From contig OX465597.1 in NCBI GenBank assembly GCA_950022295.1, forward strand, positions 183,333,016 to 183,397,015: 64,000 bases of DNA. Reading direction: 5' to 3'. The notes under the pieces are model-generated. The model ran no database searches. It was not told where the DNA came from and saw nothing but the letters and a program-made list of their open reading frames with translations. Every line of letters begins with the position of its first letter. The stretch's first letter is position 1. Positions 1 to 11,122 of this stretch are shown in pieces. Source of the DNA: Bromus sterilis (Eukaryota > Streptophyta > Magnoliopsida > Poales > Poaceae). The translations under genes and the position numbers were made by a program.

Positions 1-3000
1 CGTAAGATCTCAGATCTGACGGCCCAGAAGCCGCCACGTGTCCCTCTGGCCTCCACCTCGCATCTCCTCTCTCTCCGCCCGAGCACCGCCAGCCCGTGGA
101 GAGCCGCGCCGCCGCGCCGCCTGTCTCCGGCGAGCCGTCGGCCACCCTCCTCCTCTCTCGCCAGCGCCCTCCTTCCCTCTCCTCCCTCCTCCGTTCTCTC
201 CTCACCCAGCCTTTCCCTCTCTCCTCGAAGGTCCGCCCATGGGAGCACCGCTACCGGCATGGGAGGGCCGGCCCGAGCTCGATGGACGCCGCGCCCTGCC
301 GCCCTTGGCCTCACCCGCCTCGCTGCAAGCCGGATCCGGCCGGATCCAAGGCGGCGCTGCCAGCCGCGCCCCTCCTCTGGCCAGCCCGTGCGCGTGGCGA
401 CGAGCCGCCGCCGCCGCGGCTACGGGAACATCTCCCAATCCGGCTCCTCCAACCGCCGGCTGCCCCTTGCGGCTCACCCCGGCCTGCCAGGCCGCGGCCT
501 ACCAAGCCCCTTCAGCCCGAGCCGCCAGCTGAGCCCAAACCGAGCCGGACTCCCAGACCGCCTGATGGGCCAGGCCCATGGGTGAGGTCCGACCTCCATT
601 TTTTTCTGCTTTCTGTTTTTTTTCCTTTTCTTATTTCTGCTAAGTCTTTTAATATGTGTTTCTGTTGCTATTTTGCGCTGTAATTAATGATTAAACCGTA
701 GCTCGGATCGCGTTGCGCCCAAAAGAAAAATTTCTTAGAATTGTGTGTACTTCAGTTCATCTTTTGTGAGCATTTTGATATGAGGCTATCTTGATGTTGT
801 TAATCTGTGTTGAAGTGTGCATCAGGACGTTAAACTGCTACTAATTGCTGTTATGTGTTGCTGTTGTTATTTTATTGCAACTTTGATTGATGATTGTGAC
901 ACATCCATGAGGCCCATTGCATTGATTCTTTTTGCATACTGTTAAGCATCATGTCTACTTCCATTACATGTATTGCAATGTCATGATATGCTTGCTGGTC
1001 ATATAGTTATTGAGCTCAAAAGTTGCTATGCCAGTGTTTTTGACAGCCACCTCTGTTTTTCTCTAAGTCTGTAACGTTCCGATGCCATGTTGTTTGCTTA
1101 ATATTTTTTTTTATCTATGATGCCTATGACCATGATTCTTGTTTGTACCTGATCACCATCATGTCTAATTCATGCCCATATATTGCTATGTCATGTTGCT
1201 GCACTTTTGCATATAGTTTTGCTCCTGTTTATACAGCATAAAAATAACAGTTTCTTCCCTGTTTTCATTATTTTCACTAAGTCCTTGACCAGTAATGTTT
1301 TATTGCATTTTTCATGGGCTATAACTAGTTGTTCATGATGCCTATTTGCATGATTATTTTTGCCATGCCTTCCCTGCCATGTCTACTTTAATTGCATATC
1401 ATTTGTGAGCATGTTTGCATTCATTACCCTGTTTATGCATTGCTCTAAAGTGTGCTTCCTGATGTTGGCAGATTGTGTTCCAAACTTTTGTTGCTTGTAT
1501 GTTTTTAACCGTAACTCCGTTTGGGGTGTTCTTTATATGTAACTTGATTAGTTTTTCGTTTACTTTGTGTTTATGCTGTTGTTTGCTGCTGTTAACCAAA
1601 CTAAAATATGGTTTAGGGCAGAACAGTACCAAATGCTTTAATCATCGTGAGGCACTCAGTGATATGCCATGTCTAGGTTGTGCCTCACTTAAACTGACTA
1701 GCATAGATAGTTTACTTTATGCTTCACCTCTTGCCATGTTTGTGTGATATGCCATGCTTCTGTGCTTTGCCATGTTAACAACCTTTGTTGATCACATGTA
1801 GCTAAACAACTTAAACCTTTCCAAATGTGCGGTATCGTCGTGTGTGACGAGTACTCCACTTAACCTGTTAGTAACCGCTCTCGACGATAGATGTGATGTC
1901 TCGTGTTGCCTTCTTGTTGATGCTTGCTTCTGTTTGCTTCGTAGTAATAGATGCTTGCTCATTGATTGCTTTCCAGTGTTTCCTTCTTGTGTGCTTCCGC
2001 GGGTACCTCTCGGAGACGTTGCGAGCTTGCAATCAACTACACCTTCGGAACCCGACTTTTCAACAGGCAAGGACTATGCATTACTTATGATCCATTCTAT
2101 TTCAACTAGCGGTTTGCATGCTAGTCTAGGTTAGGTTCGATGTTTGATCCTACCACATTTTTACAGCCTCTTTCAAACCGATACAGCCAAGTCCCCTCCC
2201 AGCAAACCATGTACTGCTATGTTACTATTGCTCGTTGCTCAGCCCTTGCTTAGTATGCATGCTTAGGATGCTACGATGTGACTTTGTTACTCCTTGGTTT
2301 GTGCTATCACATTATTATATTGTTGTTGATGATATGATTATTATAATGTTGACTATATTCGACGAAGGATGGAAGGTCTAGGCTATCCCGCCCCGACGCT
2401 TTGTTCCATTCGAGTCACCTAGGATCCGAGTTCCGGGTATTAATTTTAAGACTGAGCGTGCCTAACCGCGTGTGGGATTTTATGGGGTCCCCTCTTCTTA
2501 CCTACCTAGCTCCAAACATTTCTAGTGGTGTCCCAAGCTGAGTTACCATTTGAAAACCGTGTGTGTGCTTGGTTGGGCCCCCAGCTGTTTTAAAACAACT
2601 TGTGCCAGTGGAGACATGGTTTCTCTGTTGGTCTACCTGATCAGCTAGGACCCGGTTTCCCATGTGTGATTAACCGGCAATCCGACCTGCGTCATACGAA
2701 AGAGTCCTATCTGAGAGCGTGGCCGGCTTTTGGATTGGGTGTCGACTCCCCGGGGGCCACCTTGATTTGTTCGTTGTTAGTTAGAGGGACCTGTCATTTC
2801 GGATCTCTCGGAACTAAATCATAAAATGGTTGCCTATAATGGGTAGCAACTGAGAGTGATGGGCGTGCGTGCGGAGCCTTGTAATGGACAGTTGGTACAC
2901 CCCTGCAGGGTTAAATCTTTTCGAGAAGCCGTGTCCACGGTTATGGACGACTTGAGACCTACTCCTTGTTCATAGACAACAACAACTGAGGTCATCTTAC

Positions 3001-3715
3001 TATAACCTGATCAACGCGTCTGTTTACCTTGACTGCTTCTTCTTCGTCGGGATGCGAAGAGGAGGACAAGGATAGTATAGGTGTTATGTTTGCGTAAGTA
3101 GTTGATAGCAGACTTCTTGGAGGCGATTCCTCATCGAATGCTTGGCTTCTTATCTTACTCTCTATATCGTTAGCCATTTCATAAATGCTAGTGCGGCAGC
3201 AACCTCACCACTTACCCCATCCTTACCGTTAACTACTAGTTGTCCTAGAATGACAAGTGATGAAGTCCTTGCTGGGTCAGTTGACCACTACAGTTGGATG
3301 CTGAGTACTTCTGTACTCATGATACTACTCCCAAACTCTTTTCTGGGTTCTTCATCGACAACAGGTACGGTGATCGACGTTTCACGTGGAGACTCGACGA
3401 CGACTAGTTAGGAGGATCCCGGCGGAGGGCCTGGACCCGTGTGGTTATGGGGATCGATGTTTTTCTCTTTGCCACTAGGCATTTGATGGTAGTATGTGCT
3501 CAGACATGTATCTGACGCTGTTGTATTGTATTAAGGCAGTTGTATGCCGGTTCTATGAGATGTCGTATCCTTCTATCTGTAATGTTGTGATATCATCTTG
3601 GAAATTCGGGGCATAGGGCTATGTCATATGTCGCGGTGGGACCGATATGTGCTTCGTCCCAGGATCTGGATGGAAACATCTAGATTTGGAACAGTACCGC
3701 ATATCGGGCCTTACA
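1..3715 (+). mobile_element. Giant LTR, 3' portion (continues off left edge)
   Basis: This stretch matches most of the solo LTR at 47025-51106 almost end to end in the same orientation, and ends in the same terminus (GGCCTTACA at 3707-3715). The 5' end lies outside the window; position 1 corresponds roughly to 47640 in the other copy. The first 590 bases are very GC-rich. The remainder is T-rich and non-coding. Relative to the other copy it carries about 200 extra bases near 1125-1340. It contains no protein domain; the proline/alanine-rich open frames in the GC-rich part are not in corresponding frames in the two copies, so they are treated as compositional. Family is uncertain: LTRs of about 4 kb with TGTAAC...TTACA ends would suit a Gypsy (Tekay/Del-like) element. 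Whether this copy is also solo cannot be judged. Confidence 0.8.
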
Positions 3716-4304
3716 AGCGCTTTTTAAGATGCTTCGCGATAATACGTTTTTACGAATAGCGTAATGCCACAGCATATTCACTATTAAGGCTTCAAAACGG
3801 CTGCACTCCAGGTATAACTCAGGCGACTCCCGCTCCTGCTCAGTCAACTTCTTCTTCCGATAAAAGGGTGTGCCTACTTTCTGTAGTCCGTCATCCTTGT
3901 TATGTTCAGGTAAACAACAGGTGTTTTCTTCCCATGGAGCGCATCCTCTGTGGATATGGTCCTAGGTACTGCTCATTTGTTATCGACTCAGTCTGATGGT
4001 CGCAACTGCCACCTGAATTCCATTGCCCCCGCTGCACAAATAGAAATTGCATGGATTCTAAAAAGGCTCTACGGACCTGAAAAACACTGTTGTTTTATTG
4101 GAATTGACATTGGAATCCACCCACTTTTCCCAGGTGATAAGAGCTCTCCGATAAGCATCATGGACATTCAGTTCACTGTATACACGGTTTCCCTCTTGAT
4201 AGTAATCTTTCCTTACGACTCGACTTAGCCTCAAGGCACCCGCAGAGGAAAACTTGAAGAAGGGCTTTTTTGGAGCTGAGCCAACAACTTTTTAGCAATA
4301 CCTA

Positions 4305-4356
4305 TGTAGACCGGGGCTATACCTATTTTGTGTAGACCGGGGCTATACCTGTTTTG
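4305..4356. repeat. 26-bp tandem duplication
   Basis: Two adjacent copies of a 26-bp unit begin TGTAGACCGGGGCTATACCT at 4305 and 4331. They differ by one base (CCTATTTTG against CCTGTTTTG). This is typical of slippage in mitochondrial intergenic DNA; no function is suggested. Confidence 0.85.
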
Positions 4357-4906
4357 GTTTCTCTTATTTCTTTACTGGGCGAATCCATAAAATCAAGATA
4401 GACCAATTAAGTACTAAGTTGAACTGACCTGGCCTAGATGGTGAACCGTCATAACATAATAAGTATCTTTAGCTTTATTTAAAGAAATCGATCGCGTGAA
4501 CTATGAATGGAAACATAGGAGAGGGTACAACACATGTTCGATTGTGAGAAAATATGCTAATTCATTGGTTAATTGAGCGAGCCCTGGCTATACGTCGGTT
4601 GTATAATGGCCCTCGTCGATGGACAAAAAGTCCCACTTTGTCACTAGGGGAGATGCACAAAGAGGAATAAGCTACTCGGTCTAGGCAGAAGCACTCTAAA
4701 CTTAGTTAGTCAACCAATATCGCGACAGTGATAGAACCTGTAACGATCGAAGGTATTAACACATAATTTGGGTCAAGGCAACGCTTCCATGAGCTCCGAT
4801 ACCGCTAAAACAATTTGCTTCAGGTTTCCTATTCCTCTTTCTACTGACCTCCTTGTCAGATCCTGAATTCTCTTTCAAACTACTTTCTTGCCTTTCTTGG
4901 CGAATG

Positions 4907-5240
4907 TTATGGATGGTGCGGTGCACTGGTTGAGAAAATAATTGGCCCTTCCTTCTTATAGCAAGAAAATCCAATCTCCCCCTCATACGAACCTACCTCC
5001 ATGACTTTCATGTCAAACTGAAACTCCTTCCCTTGCATTACACATAGCATGCCATCACATTTGTGCTCACAATACATCTTAGTGCCATTTGCTACTGTGA
5101 TTTCCATAGGTTTATACGGAGTTGAGTCATAACCAGCCTTCTTCACAATCTTTTGGGTCTACAAAACAGTGCGTGCTGCCACTATCAACCAAGGCAATCA
5201 CTGGCACTCCGTTTACCTGATATCTCTGCCCATAGTCGTC
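4907..5240 (-). pseudogene. Gypsy-type retropepsin fragment (degenerate)
   Basis: On the minus strand one frame reads VNGVPVIALVDSGSTHCFVD, which is the D-S-G active-site region of an LTR-retrotransposon aspartic protease. After a one-base frame change near 5160 a second frame continues with VANGTKMYCEHKC, a methionine-glutamine-glycine stretch, and then G-S-Y-E-G. This matches the order of the Gypsy/Ty3 protease segment (VANG...C...C...MQG.EF...V..G.YD..LG). No reverse transcriptase follows. It is a short nuclear-element relic embedded in mitochondrial-type DNA. It could have entered while the DNA was still in the organelle, since grass mitochondrial genomes carry such fragments, or after transfer to the nucleus. 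Confidence 0.6.
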
Positions 5241-6874
5241 TCCTATTTTGGAAGACTTGCGACACAACAGTAATATTATTCAAATAACATGTCATTCAAA
5301 CGCAACGCTTGTTAATTGCTCGTCACGTAATTGAATTTACGAATAGGGATCCCAGGTGCCCAACAAGTGAACTATTTCCTCCTCCAGGATTGTTGCTTTC
5401 CTTCTATAGCCTCACGTATGAAAAACGTGTGCCTTATAGAGGGCTAGGCCACAAATACATAACATAGATAACAAGGGCTTCGCCAAAGTAGACGCTCAAG
5501 CGAAACATTCCACTTATCGAAGAAGGGATACAGGTATTTCCAGTTCAATAAGTAGGCATTGATCCCAAAGAAGGTAGTGAAAATCTAGGCTAGGAGGAAT
5601 GCATCAGAGCCGAGGTCAGGAAAAAGGTTGCTGGATCTTTATGTTGGCCGGAAGTTATTTCTTTTCAATGAGGTTCAATGTTATCTAGATTGCTTAGAAG
5701 TAGCCTGCCTTACTCGAGCCAACTAGGATCATAAGGTGTTGATAGGGCTAGACTTTTTCTCATGGGCGTGACCTAAAAGGTCTTTTCATCGCTTTGGCCT
5801 GGAGCCGAGTAAGTAAGGACTTTGCCAGGTTTGAACTCCAAAGTCATTTACGCCCAGCATTTCCCCTTATTCATAGCCTTCGTGTCAAGGAGCGAAGCGA
5901 GCAGTCCAATTGCATCAACCAAGCAAACCTTTAATAAGCATCTCTAGCGCAGTCACTTCTCTATAGAAAGCAAAAACCTGCAGTCAAGACTAGTCACATT
6001 AGTTAAACAAGTGATTCGCTAACATTCAATTAAAATAGAAAGAGTAGTCACAGCTGCGACAAGTTCCTCTAAGAGGAAGGAGTTTACTTACTTTCAATTC
6101 CTAATACAGCAAGAGCGGATTTTTTTAATGTTGCATTTCAACCCCTATAGGATTTCCAGTCTTCACCGAGAATGGGTGCAGCCCACCCCATTCTAATGTA
6201 GCCTGAAATTCGTTCCTCTACAATCCAGAGCAGTCCGAACATGTACCGCGATCTGGACGGACAAAGAATGCCGTACACTTGAGTGACCCCCTTTTTTGTG
6301 ACCTCGAGTAAAGCCCAAAACGATCAGCCTCTAACCGACCATTTTCCAAATCCATCCTGATCGGGTGGAATTTGAACCCTTTCATTCGCGAACCGAGGAA
6401 GTGCAGCTCCAATAATTTTCACAAAAGTCCCGCTCTATTAATAAAGTATTATGTTCCCATTGCTAAGGGGCTTTGAACACCTCGGGTGCACGGTTACTCT
6501 CTGATGGTTCAAGGCAATTCAAGGTAGTTTCTACTAATAGATCAGGGGTCTGTATCGATAAGAGAAATGGCATCATGTCTTCTTCCGTAGCCTGACCGTA
6601 AAAGGAACTAGTCAAAGCTCTTGGCTCATACTTTCGACAGTTTCTTTCCCACGGGTCATCTCTGTATAAGCTGGGAGTCAATCGGTGATTAAAGCACCAA
6701 GCAGCAAGCATTCATCTTCTTATTATTAAGTGTGCTTGTTAATACACACCTTTGCTATGAGCGTAGGAAGCAGCAACCTTTTTTCATCGTACGTCAGTAG
6801 CTGCTCTCTTTTAATTAGTTCCATGCTAGTATCAGTTAAGTCAGTTAGCAAGGGCGCTAATCCTTACCATGCTA

Positions 6875-7011
6875 GGGAGGTGCGGTTTTTCTAACCATAA
6901 TACTACCAGAGTAGCATTTGATAAGGCCATAATGGAAGAAGGGAGGTGCGGTTTTTCTAATCATACTACTACCAGAGTAGCATTTGATAAGGCCATAATG
7001 GAAGAAGGGAG
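6875..7011. repeat. 66-bp tandem duplication (about 2.1 copies)
   Basis: The unit starting GGGAGGTGCGGTTTTTCTAA occurs at 6875 and again at 6941, and a third start (GGGAG) at 7007 gives a period of 66 bp. The two full copies differ at a few bases (ACCATAATAC against ATCATACTAC). No coding content is seen. Confidence 0.9.
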
Positions 7012-9134
7012 TAAACCAACATAGCGTACTAGTCCTTACCAAAGCTTTAATTTAAATGGCGCAAGGGATAGGGGATTCAAATTCGTATTGGTTTGATCGA
7101 GGAAGGTATAGTTGCTGGAATGAGGATTCGTCTTCCTAGTTCAATGGCCGGGCGGACATTCCCAGTCTAGGGGTTGCCATTGAAAACCTTACTATGTGCC
7201 GGGTGCATAATGAACAGCGTCACATACCTTCATTTCAGCCATCTCATCCCTGACTTGCATCTGTATCTATTTTCCATCTTTCTCGAATGTCCACTTCAGT
7301 ACCATTCTTTCTTCTTTTCCCCGAGCTGAGAAAAGAGCAGATCATGGTCCATTTGCCAGGGGAATTTAACTCTGGGTCTGAATAAGACTGAAAATGCTAG
7401 CCCAGCCGGCGCTTGAGCCGAGCAGCACAAGGGATGATGGTATGAAAGCCAGAAAGGAAGTATGTGTTGATTCAGGAATTACTTGAGAGATGGTTAAACC
7501 GAGGGGGGAGTGGTTGATTCTTTCCTTTCACTTTCCTTGCATAACGAAATCATGATTTACACAAGCCGGGTATCTTGTTAGAGTAGTAGATTCTGTGTTC
7601 GAGATGATGTGTGTGACAGGGCAGGAGATTCTTTTACTCCAAATCCGTTGCGCAGGTTTGTGTGTGACAACTATGTCGATCAGTTTTTAAAGACGCCCAG
7701 AAACTATGTCTATAGATTCCGACAGAGAGTACAAGTGGTGCCATCGGAGGAATCTGACAACCTCAGAACAAGAATGGAAAAATTATTGATTGCTCGACGA
7801 AGTAGTACCAATAGGATATATTAATCACTAGGTTACGGTAATATGTGCTTTTCTCCGAAAAGAAGGATAAAAGGAGAGATTAGCAAAGCAGTCACTCCGA
7901 AAGGCAGATGAAAACGATACCGACACATCTACTAAATCATCTTAACAACCTTGAAGATACGGGATTATATAATAAACTCATTTAGTTGATAGATCATTAT
8001 TAGATTCTTTTTATTGTGACCAAGATCCATGAAATAGCTCTCTTTATACTACGTTATAACTAGCGGATACTTCCCATTCTTATGTCTTCTTTCCTTATTA
8101 CGACTCTTGTGCTTAGATAAAATACGACGTTTGAGTTAGGACATAGCCAATTGCTACTTACGGTGCTACGCCTTTTCAAGCAATGGAAGGCAGACTTGAA
8201 TGCCAATCAGACATGGCCAGAAGCTTAGATAATATCACTAGTTTCTCTTGTTTATCACTTAATAAATTGTCTTATTTGTCCCAGGGAGCGAGGAGAGAAG
8301 ATCACAGGTTGAGTAGAGAAAGGTGGGTCATTGTCCCAACGTAGTAGTATTTTCGTTTTGTTTTCAGCTGATCTATATAAAAGTAATATAATAAATAAAG
8401 GCAAAGGATTTGGTTCAGTCGTCAAGTACATATTTCCTTTACCCAGAGTTGGGAACTCTGAATAGTTGTTTGAATATCGACTGCCCTCCTACGCTTCAAT
8501 TTCTCTTATCGAATCCAACTTCCCCTGGGAGCCAAGCAGAAAAGCAAGTCCTCTAGTTATGGATGCAGTACTCACCTCACTAAACTTAGGAAGAACTAAT
8601 TCAAGTAGAATTACAAATAGCGAGAAGTGGATGAAAAATGGATCGAGCCTAGCTCGAAAACAACTTCTCCTTCCCTCTTTCTTGCTTGCTTTACTCGGTA
8701 TTCAGTGAAAGATTAGGCTTGGTAATTACAGTTACCAATGGTAAGGATTGGCACGTGAACTTTCCTTTTTATCGAGCTCGAAAAAGAAATGGGTGGGTTG
8801 GCTGTGAAAGGAGAGTAGATTTTTTTAGTTTAGTAAGAAAAGTACTGGGTGAGGCTCCTCACATCCATTAACATATTATCTGTACTCTTTTTCAAGCATG
8901 CCTCTTTTTAATGACTCTCTTTCTTAATTGTGGCATTTCATTCTGTTGTCGACTAATGGTTGACACTGGAGGAGCATTGAAGGCTCCTTCCATAGATTCC
9001 AAAGCCCTGTTTTCTATTATCCGAATATTCTGACTCCCTTGTTGTCTTATTGATCTGACCAACCGCAATAACAACATTGCCATTCGGGGTTACGCGATTC
9101 GGAGTATTAAATAAATGCAATTATCGCTGAAAAG

Positions 9135-9458
9135 ATGAAGCAACCAGTTATATTGTCCAATAAATACTGGGTTACAAGCCAAGACTATTTTATCAAGGAT
9201 ACTGTCAGAGTAACATTGTGGTATAATCCAATTACCCCGGAGTATTTTCCTTTCTTTACCTATTTTATTATAGATTTATTTCTTTCACATGCCATGATAT
9301 TTGTTCCTTTCTTATCGATTACGGCTAGAAAGAGAGGTTGGTGTGGTCCATACATCACTATCATAGATCCACTATGTACTGGTAACGTTAGCCTATTCGT
9401 AAATCCTCGGTACTGTATGTACTCGAGAGAAGTTGCTCCCTTCCATGACAAAGACTAG
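9135..9458 (+). CDS. Unassigned 107-codon mitochondrial-type ORF
   Basis: An ATG-initiated frame of 107 codons with a hydrophobic central segment (about residues 37-58, rich in F, I and L) that could be membrane-spanning. I do not recognise the product. It has no recognisable ribosome-binding or domain evidence and sits among other short frames. It is listed because it is the longest uninterrupted plus-strand frame in this block, and membrane-type chimeric ORFs are common in grass mitochondrial DNA. It may be a chance frame. Confidence 0.15.
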   Translation: MKQPVILSNKYWVTSQDYFIKDTVRVTLWYNPITPEYFPFFTYFIIDLFLSHAMIFVPFLSITARKRGWCGPYITIIDPLCTGNVSLFVNPRYCMYSREVAPFHDKD

Positions 9459-10447
9459 TTAAGTTTCACTATCTCCTTTCTCAACTCACTATATCCCAGC
9501 TGCACAAGAGTAGTCAATAAAATCATAAAAGTAAGAAGGAAGCAAAGCAAAGGATCGGATGTGGCGGGATACGAAGTGCACCGCTAAGCCAATACGAATT
9601 TATACATACGAACCCACGCCAATACTAGTAGTAGGGGTATTGAACTCAATTAAAGATTAGGGCACGGTTTCCTGTTGACTTTTCGAATGCTATCCTCTGT
9701 TTCTGGTTAAACAAATTAAATAGGAGTATCCACCCAACTTTCATATGATGTTGTTCATATACGCTAACGGGTTCTTTCCAAAGATCCATTTCTAGTGGGA
9801 CATCGTTCATAGGGAGCGCACAACCAATGCGCCCTCTACTCTTCACTCTTCAATCTTGTGCTCGATATCCTCTTCAACAAGGATTTGCGGCTCCAATCCC
9901 TTTATTTTTCCAAAGGTAAAAGATGGAACAGACCGAATCCAAAATGGAGGCGGGTGTCCCTTTCCTAATGCTTTCATAGCTTTTGCTCGTATCGTCGGAA
10001 TCCGAGCTCTATGGGTATTCAACAAGAACCCAGCTGGGATAAATAAAAATTGGTATACTTTATAATGATCATGCCCTTCATTCATCTCTTTTCAAACTAG
10101 GAATACATCGTGGAATAGAATTGATCATTTATTTATCATTGTATTATAGAGGCTGTTAGCGGAATTATTGCATTCGAAGTCAAATAACTTGCTATAATGA
10201 TACTAGTACCTATTGCGGCATAACGCATTTTTGAAGGTTCATCATTGAGCGCGTATTCACTCTGCGGAAGTATATTACAAAAGGGGTACTTATTTCGATA
10301 TATCGATATAATTCTATCAACCAAATCATCATGTGGAATGATGTAAACTAGCCTCAAACAAAAAAGTGAAAGAAGACCTCATACCCACTCTTCTTTCCCC
10401 ACCAAACCAACAAGTAGTAGGTTGGTGGGCCTCGGTATCTCTATTTG

Positions 10448-11122
10448 CTAAGATGGATACCTACACCACTCAATAGTTCCAATTATTTTTTTATCCCATA
10501 GGAAATCAAATGCTTCTAGTAATTTTTTACTCTCTTCTGCACTCATACGACGATCTTCACAACCTTCCACTGGAGGCTTGTTCCTTTTCTCTGCCTCTTT
10601 AGCCATTGCCTGCTTAATCATATCTTGGCCATTCTTCAGGGGCAATTTAAACATGTTCGCATCCCGCGGGAAGCGGAAAGGCAGAAATAGAATTTCCTCA
10701 GGTTTAAGAACCGAAAGGAGTTTATCAAAATGGGGCACCAAACCCGGGAAAAACCCTAAATTGGTTCTTAAAAATTCTATATAAGCAGGGTCATAGGAAT
10801 CCTTAGATTCCCCTCCCTCCGCTTTGGAGGAGAAGCTTCTTCTATGGCTATGGCCAAAAGGAGAAATAGTCCTGTTAATTATATTCCTCCTAGAATCCAA
10901 GGAATTTCGTCGGAATACATCCTGTCTTTTAACCTTTGTAGTCCTATGCATAGTAAGTACTATAGCCCCAATCATAGCAACTAATAAAATAAGACTAGAA
11001 ACCAAAAACCAGACAGAATAGTAGGTATAAAGAAAATTGCCCAATGTTTCCAAATTAGTCCAACTTCGTACCTTTCCGGCATAAACCGTCTATCTCAGAG
11101 AGGTCGTATTTCTGTGGGTTGG
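10448..11122 (-). pseudogene. nad6: nad6 3' part, with a chimeric C-terminal extension
   Basis: The frame running from 11122 towards 10448 encodes the second half of NADH dehydrogenase subunit 6, a membrane subunit of respiratory complex I. Recognisable segments are PTHRNTTSLR, TVYAGKVRSWTNLETLG, a hydrophobic helix, and VLTMHRTTKVKRQDVFRRN. Codons normally edited in the RNA are unedited, so this is genomic mitochondrial sequence. An in-frame TAG at 11090-11092 replaces the tyrosine before TVYAG. Similarity to ordinary plant NAD6 fades at about 10860. The frame then continues for about 136 codons of charged sequence I cannot assign (SHRRSFSS, then PPVEGCEDRR), ending at 10448. The 5' half lies beyond the CACTA-like insertion at 12672-12915; roughly 100 bp between the halves are missing. 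Confidence 0.85.

Larger units (their letters stand above)
3716..11122. other. Mitochondrial-type DNA, block A (NUMT inference)
   Basis: Between the LTR terminus and the CACTA-like element the DNA has the texture of grass mitochondrial intergenic sequence: moderate GC, short patchwork segments, few long frames. It contains a degenerate Gypsy protease fragment, two short tandem duplications and the 3' part of nad6. Stretches 5241-6874 and 7012-10447 hold only short frames without recognisable domains: for example 71 codons at 7609-7824 (+), 80 codons at 8466-8708 (+), 80 codons at 9843-10085 (-) and 73 codons at 10136-10357 (-). None can be assigned. The nuclear location is inferred from the broken genes and flanking nuclear transposons. 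Confidence 0.6.

Noticed and set aside
38..683. Overlapping proline/alanine/arginine-rich open frames on both strands
   Set aside because: The DNA is GC-rich LTR sequence, open in several frames at once. The frames are not in corresponding phase with the homologous LTR copy at 47566-48180, so they look compositional.
3950..4228. Frame starting MDMVLGTAHLL resembling a Gypsy protease end
   Set aside because: Only the first few residues fit; the following 80 residues match nothing expected of a retroelement, and it is in the opposite orientation to the nearby protease relic.
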